This document shows, one piece after another, positions 60,269 through 64,000 of a DNA stretch of 64,000 nt. The stretch comes from Ohessyouella blattaphilus. GTDB lineage: Bacteria; Bacillota; Clostridia; Lachnospirales; Lachnospiraceae. The stretch lies in NCBI RefSeq assembly GCF_024721265.1, contig NZ_JAMXOC010000003.1:62001-126000 (forward strand), read 5' to 3'. The first letter of the stretch is position 1; every line of letters begins with the position of its first letter. The position numbers and the translations under genes are program-made. The notes beneath the pieces were generated by a model. The model was not told the origin of the DNA. It was given only the letters and a program-made list of their open reading frames with translations, and did no database searches.

Positions 60269-61945
60269 CTAGCTTTCACACTTAGGAACTTCCAGGATCG
60301 CTCCCCTATTACTAGCGCTAACCATACTCATGTAGCGCTTCACGTAACCGGTATTTAGCTCTGGCTCTCTCGGTGTCCACGCGTCTCGCCGTCTTTGTAA
60401 CTCCTCCTCGGAAAGCGCCACCTCTAATTTATACTCAGGAATATTGATTTTAATCAAATCTCCTTCTTCGATTAGCGCGATGGGGCCGCCGGCAGCGGCT
60501 TCCGGTGAAATATGACCGATGGCAGCGCCTCTTGAAGCCCCGCTAAAACGACCATCTGTAATCAGCGCCACGCTTTCGCCAAGTCCCATACCGGTAATGG
60601 CTGAAGTCGGGTTAAGCATTTCCGGCATACCGGGACCGCCTTTTGGACCCACGTAGCGAATTACCACCACGTCTCCTGGTTTAATCCGCTCCCCTTTAAT
60701 CGCCTGAATAGCATCTTCTTCACAGTCAAATACCCGGGCTGGGCCTTCATGAACCAGCATTTCTGGTGCTACCGCTGAGCGCTTTACCACGCTGCCATCG
60801 GGAGCAAGATTGCCTTTTAGAACGGCGATACCGCCGGTCTTGGTGTAGGGATTTTCAGCTGGGCGAATCACCTCTTCGTCCAGATTTTTCGCATCTTTTA
60901 TATTTTCTCCCACTGTTTTACCGGTAACGGTCATACAGTCGGTCTTTAACAGTCCTAATTTATCAATTTCCTTCATTACTGCATAGACGCCGCCAGCCTC
61001 GTTTAAATCTTCCATAAACGTCGGTCCTGCCGGTGCTAAGTGACATAAATTCGGCGTTTTTTCACTAATGGGATTGGCAAAATCGATTTCAAAATCCATA
61101 CCGATTTCGTGAGCAATCGCTGGTAAATGAAGCATACTATTGGTAGAACATCCAAGCGCCATATCCATGGTTAGGGCATTTAAGATCGCGTCTTTCGTGA
61201 TAATATCTCGCGGTCTGATATCTTTTTTTAGAAGTTCCATTACCTGCATTCCAGCCTTCTTCGCTAGGCGAATTCGCTCCGAATACACGGCAGGAATAGT
61301 GCCATTTCCAGATAGACCCATACCGAGAACCTCTGTTAAACAGTTCATGGAATTGGCGGTATACATACCCGAGCAAGACCCACAAGTTGGGCAGGCTTTA
61401 TTTTCAAACTCTGCTAGTTTCTCATCACTCATTTTACCCACAGCATGTGCGCCTACGGCTTCAAACATGCTGGACAGGGAAGTCTTCTTTCCATCTACCC
61501 GGCCAGCGAGCATAGGACCACCGCTTACGAATATCGTCGGTACGTTAACTCTGGCTGCCGCCATCAATAACCCTGGGACGTTTTTATCACAGTTTGGCAC
61601 CATTACGAGAGCGTCAAACTGGTGCGCCATAGCCATACACTCGGTGGAATCAGCAATTAAGTCACGGGTAACGAGAGAATATTTCATACCCACATGCCCC
61701 ATGGCGATACCATCACAAACGGCAATCGCCGGAAAGACAATCGGAGTTCCGCCATTCATAGCAACGCCAATTTTAACCGCTTCCACAATCTTATCCAAGT
61801 TGATATGCCCAGGAACAATCTCGTTATAGGAGCTAACGATTCCCACAAGCGGGCGGTTTATCTCTTCATCGGTAAAGCCATCGGCTCGTAATAGCGACCG
61901 ACCTGGCGCCTGTACATTTCCTTGTTTTACTGCATCACTACGCAT
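60269..61945 (-). CDS. ilvD: Dihydroxy-acid dehydratase
   Basis: The 558-residue Fe-S enzyme dehydrates dihydroxy-acids to the 2-keto acid precursors of valine and isoleucine. Cys residues expected to hold the cluster are in [11 protein letters not shown] and [39 protein letters not shown] and [20 protein letters not shown] are family signatures. The frame allows ATG at 61951 or 61945; the latter has AAGGGGG at better spacing. It overlaps leuB by 8 bases. The length is normal. Confidence 0.95.
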   Translation of the reverse strand: MRSDAVKQGNVQAPGRSLLRADGFTDEEINRPLVGIVSSYNEIVPGHINLDKIVEAVKIGVAMNGGTPIVFPAIAVCDGIAMGHVGMKYSLVTRDLIADSTECMAMAHQFDALVMVPNCDKNVPGLLMAAARVNVPTIFVSGGPMLAGRVDGKKTSLSSMFEAVGAHAVGKMSDEKLAEFENKACPTCGSCSGMYTANSMNCLTEVLGMGLSGNGTIPAVYSERIRLAKKAGMQVMELLKKDIRPRDIITKDAILNALTMDMALGCSTNSMLHLPAIAHEIGMDFEIDFANPISEKTPNLCHLAPAGPTFMEDLNEAGGVYAVMKEIDKLGLLKTDCMTVTGKTVGENIKDAKNLDEEVIRPAENPYTKTGGIAVLKGNLAPDGSVVKRSAVAPEMLVHEGPARVFDCEEDAIQAIKGERIKPGDVVVIRYVGPKGGPGMPEMLNPTSAITGMGLGESVALITDGRFSGASRGAAIGHISPEAAAGGPIALIEEGDLIKINIPEYKLEVALSEEELQRRRDAWTPREPELNTGYVKRYMSMVSASNRGAILEVPKCES

Positions 61946-63044
61946 TTCCATGTCCCCCTTTTTTTATTTCTGCACAAATCAAATTACCCATCTCTTCCGT
62001 GCCGATAATCACACTGTCCTCACCGGCAATATCCAGCGTCCGCTGATTCAGCTCTAACACTTTGCCCACCGCCTCTTCAATACACGCAGCCTCTTCATCC
62101 AGTCCGAGGCTGTATTTTAAGAGCATCGCCGCTGACAAAATGGTGGCAATCGGATTCGCCACGCCTTTACCGGCGATATCTGGTGCCGAACCACCACTTG
62201 GCTCGTAGAGCCCAAAAGCGGTGTCGTTTAAACTAGCGCTAGCTAACATTCCTATGGACCCAGTCACCATACTAGCCTCATCGGAGAGAATATCGCCAAA
62301 CATATTTTCCGTTAAGATCACATCAAACTGCTGAGGGTTCTTGACAAGCTGCATGGCACAATTATCCACAAGCATATGCTCTAGTTCCACGTCCTCATAA
62401 TCCTTTGCCACTTCGTTTACCACTTGTCGCCAAAGTCTGGACGAATCGAGCACATTGGCCTTATCAACGCTGGTCACCTTCCCCCGACGTTTTCTGGCAA
62501 TCTCAAAGGCGCGAATAGCAATACGCCGAATCTCCACATCGGTATACGTCAAGGAGTCTTTGGCTATCCGCACGCCATCCTTTTCTTCAAGGCTCCGCTC
62601 GCCAAAGTAGAGGCCACCGGTTAGCTCCCGCATAATCATCATATCAAAGCCCCCGCTTATCAACTCTTCCTTCAGTGGACAAGCAGCCTTCAGCGAGTCA
62701 TATAGGACTGCTGGGCGCAGATTGGCGAATAGATTAAGTTCCTTCCGGATTTTAAGAAGCCCTGCTTCTGGCCGTAAATTCGCTGGTAATTGATACCAAG
62801 GACTGGTATTCGGATCGCCACCGATGGAGCCCATAAGTACCGCCTCACACGTCTTCGCTTCTTTAATCGTCGCCTCTGTCAGCGGCTCTCCCGTGGCATC
62901 GATTGATGCTCCTCCTAGAAGTAATTCTTTAAATGAAAAAGAGTGACCGAATACGACCTGAATCTTATTCAGAACCTTTACAGCTTCTGTTACGATTTCC
63001 GGCCCTATTCCGTCACCTCTGATTATCCCGATTGTTGCCTCCAT
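61938..63044 (-). CDS. leuB: 3-isopropylmalate dehydrogenase
   Basis: The 368-residue NAD enzyme performs the third leucine-specific step. It begins [20 protein letters not shown] and has [49 protein letters not shown] and [20 protein letters not shown] with [14 protein letters not shown]. These are LeuB rather than isocitrate dehydrogenase. ATG at 63044 has GGAAGGG 9 bases before it; the ATG at 63053 lies too near. First gene of leuB-ilvD-ilvB-serC-serA. leuA, leuCD and ilvC are not in the window. Confidence 0.96.
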   Translation of the reverse strand: MEATIGIIRGDGIGPEIVTEAVKVLNKIQVVFGHSFSFKELLLGGASIDATGEPLTEATIKEAKTCEAVLMGSIGGDPNTSPWYQLPANLRPEAGLLKIRKELNLFANLRPAVLYDSLKAACPLKEELISGGFDMMIMRELTGGLYFGERSLEEKDGVRIAKDSLTYTDVEIRRIAIRAFEIARKRRGKVTSVDKANVLDSSRLWRQVVNEVAKDYEDVELEHMLVDNCAMQLVKNPQQFDVILTENMFGDILSDEASMVTGSIGMLASASLNDTAFGLYEPSGGSAPDIAGKGVANPIATILSAAMLLKYSLGLDEEAACIEEAVGKVLELNQRTLDIAGEDSVIIGTEEMGNLICAEIKKGGHGNA

Positions 63045-63079
63045 AAAAATCATCCCTTCCTTAAAACGTTTATCGTATA

Positions 63080-63108
63080 ATAATACAATATTTCCTGGGA
63101 TGTTTCAA
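63080..63108 (-). promoter_or_regulatory. Promoter of the leuB-ilvD-ilvB-serC-serA operon
   Basis: Minus strand TTGAAA, 17-bp spacer, TATTAT, about 35 bases before leuB. The leader is too short for a T-box or leader peptide attenuator. Confidence 0.78.
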
Positions 63109-63133
63109 GACTTTAACACATTAAATCGGAAAA

Positions 63134-63358
63134 CTACGCTTCCAGCACTTGTAGCTCTTTTTCTGCTACCACTTCCCCTACCGCATCCTCTAAAAGGTAG
63201 GCAGCGTAGCCATCGAGACCACCAAACTCATCTTCCACTTCGTATTTTGTCACTTTAAGCGTACCGTCATTAATCTCGTAGCTTAACTCGCCAAGCACGC
63301 GACCACCGTCGGATTCTACGGTAATTCTACCTTCGTCATCTTTTCTAACTACTTTCAT
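63134..63358 (-). CDS. Small protein of unknown function
   Basis: The 74-residue acidic protein (MKVVRKDDEGRITVESDGGR) has no membrane segment, cysteine cluster or recognised motif. Residues such as GELSYEINDGTLKVTKYEVE look like beta strands, and GGLDGYAAYLLEDAVGEVVA like a helix; this order faintly recalls the acceptor part of short GNAT-like proteins, but the acetyl-CoA loop is not seen. A strong AGGAGG at good spacing shows it is translated. It follows the small membrane protein gene by 13 bases and is probably cotranscribed with it and deoB. Confidence 0.7.
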   Translation of the reverse strand: MKVVRKDDEGRITVESDGGRVLGELSYEINDGTLKVTKYEVEDEFGGLDGYAAYLLEDAVGEVVAEKELQVLEA

Positions 63359-63371
63359 AAAAAGCTACCTC

Positions 63372-63650
63372 CTACATGGCATTCTGTAATATTGATGGAC
63401 CCATAAGCGCCCACATAATAAAGGGATACACAATACTTAGGGTAAAGAGAATATTAACTAGCATCAGCATAATCTTGGGAAAAGCCCTTTCTACAAAGCC
63501 CCCGCTGATGGCTCCGACAATTCCAAAGGGAACGGTTAGCAGCAGGACCATCATATTCATCTCCCCACTATTTACAAACAGATAGATACACCAAACTACT
63601 ATATTCAGGGCAATCCCTGACAAACTGATAATAATCGCCTTATTCTTCAA
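63372..63650 (-). CDS. Small membrane protein of unknown function
   Basis: The 92 residues hold three hydrophobic helices ([60 protein letters not shown]), so it is an integral membrane protein. No family is recognised. A TTG at 63650 has AAGGAGG 7 bases upstream, and the start overlaps the deoB end by 11 bases in another frame, implying translational coupling. Function unknown. Confidence 0.72.
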   Translation of the reverse strand: MKNKAIIISLSGIALNIVVWCIYLFVNSGEMNMMVLLLTVPFGIVGAISGGFVERAFPKIMLMLVNILFTLSIVYPFIMWALMGPSILQNAM

Positions 63651-64000
63651 TGAATAACCTCCTTAAATACTCACCAATAACTGAAAAACCACTTCCTTCT
63701 GGCACGACTCCTCCTTCCTCCCCGGGAAGATACTTAAGAAAAGGAACTTTTTCTCTCGTGTGATCTGTGCCTTCAAAGGTAGGATCATTGCCGTGGTCAG
63801 CCGTAATCATTAAAACATCACCAGGCTTTATCAGAGGCATTAACTCGCCTAACTTCTGATCAAAGGCTTCTAGTTCCTTTGCATACCCAACGGGATTCCG
63901 GCGATGGCCCCACTTGGCATCAAAATCCACCAGGTTAACGAAACATAATCCGTTAAACGCTTCTCCTGCCACCACAATCGTCTGCTCCATTCCCTGAACG
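63640..64000 (-). CDS. deoB: Phosphopentomutase, C-terminal part
   Basis: The gene enters from the right edge; about 119 C-terminal codons are in the window. Motifs [21 protein letters not shown] and [20 protein letters not shown] give metal-binding Asp and His residues of the alkaline-phosphatase-like DeoB family. VPFLKYLPG follows. The enzyme interconverts ribose-1-phosphate and ribose-5-phosphate in nucleoside salvage. The reading frame stays open to the window end, so the in-frame ATG at 63990 is not the start. Confidence 0.92.
   Translation of the reverse strand, partial: VQGMEQTIVVAGEAFNGLCFVNLVDFDAKWGHRRNPVGYAKELEAFDQKLGELMPLIKPGDVLMITADHGNDPTFEGTDHTREKVPFLKYLPGEEGGVVPEGSGFSVIGEYLRRLFIEE

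Noticed and set aside
61140-61829. A 229-codon open frame on the plus strand opposite ilvD
   Set aside because: It lies wholly inside the clear ilvD gene, has no ribosome site or domain, and is a frame left open by ilvD codon use.
63045-63133. A T-box or leader-peptide attenuator before leuB
   Set aside because: Only about 35 bases separate promoter and gene; no T-box motif or Leu-codon run is present.

Overview
The window looks like the chromosome of a low-GC Gram-positive anaerobe of the class Clostridia, most likely Lachnospiraceae or a close relative. The evidence is AGGAGG-type ribosome binding sites at almost every gene, SigA-like promoters with 17-bp spacers, ABC-type sugar lipoproteins, a GGGtGRT/Fe-S-scaffold pair, DUF815 and RqcH proteins, and a class A RNase P RNA. 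No insertion sequences, prophage genes, CRISPR arrays or tRNAs were seen.

Layout. 1-2220: the 5' end of an amino-acid permease, then a GGGtGRT protein paired with a NifU-like scaffold. 2361-8710: a housekeeping operon reading leftwards (yicC, gmk, rpoZ, rimO, pgsA, cinA, and a GNAT/membrane/RsiV-like fusion). 8805-12960: rqcH facing a DUF815 ATPase and pheA. 13078-18341: an AraC regulator opposite a CUT1 ABC importer with a GH4 (MelA-like) alpha-galactosidase; no ATPase gene is present.

18579-46665 is the centre of interest, a 28-kb inositol catabolism locus. It holds every step from inositol to dihydroxyacetone phosphate and acetyl-CoA (iolG, iolE, iolD, iolB, iolC, iolJ, iolA). It also holds isomerase genes (iolI, iolH), a second iolE, two further IolG-like dehydrogenases, and two complete three-gene CUT2 ABC importers. 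Its regulators are two paralogous LacI proteins, a DeoR-type IolR, and a sensor module made of a sugar-binding lipoprotein, a YesM-like kinase and a YesN-like AraC response regulator. Promoters here share -35 boxes beginning TTGC with embedded repeats, and the iolA promoter carries three 11-bp direct repeats like the Bacillus subtilis IolR operator. The doubled enzymes and importers suggest use of several inositol stereoisomers.

46857-64000: a nitroreductase and pyrBI, rnpB with an unusual double-hairpin leader, a MogA/metal-hydrolase/rnhA operon, a der-plsY-gpsA-lrgA-lrgB operon, prs, a leuB-ilvD-ilvB-serC-serA operon joining branched-chain and serine synthesis, two small unknown genes and the 3' end of deoB at the right edge. 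Most genes lie on the minus strand. All functional calls come from reading protein motifs and gene order; no database search was run.
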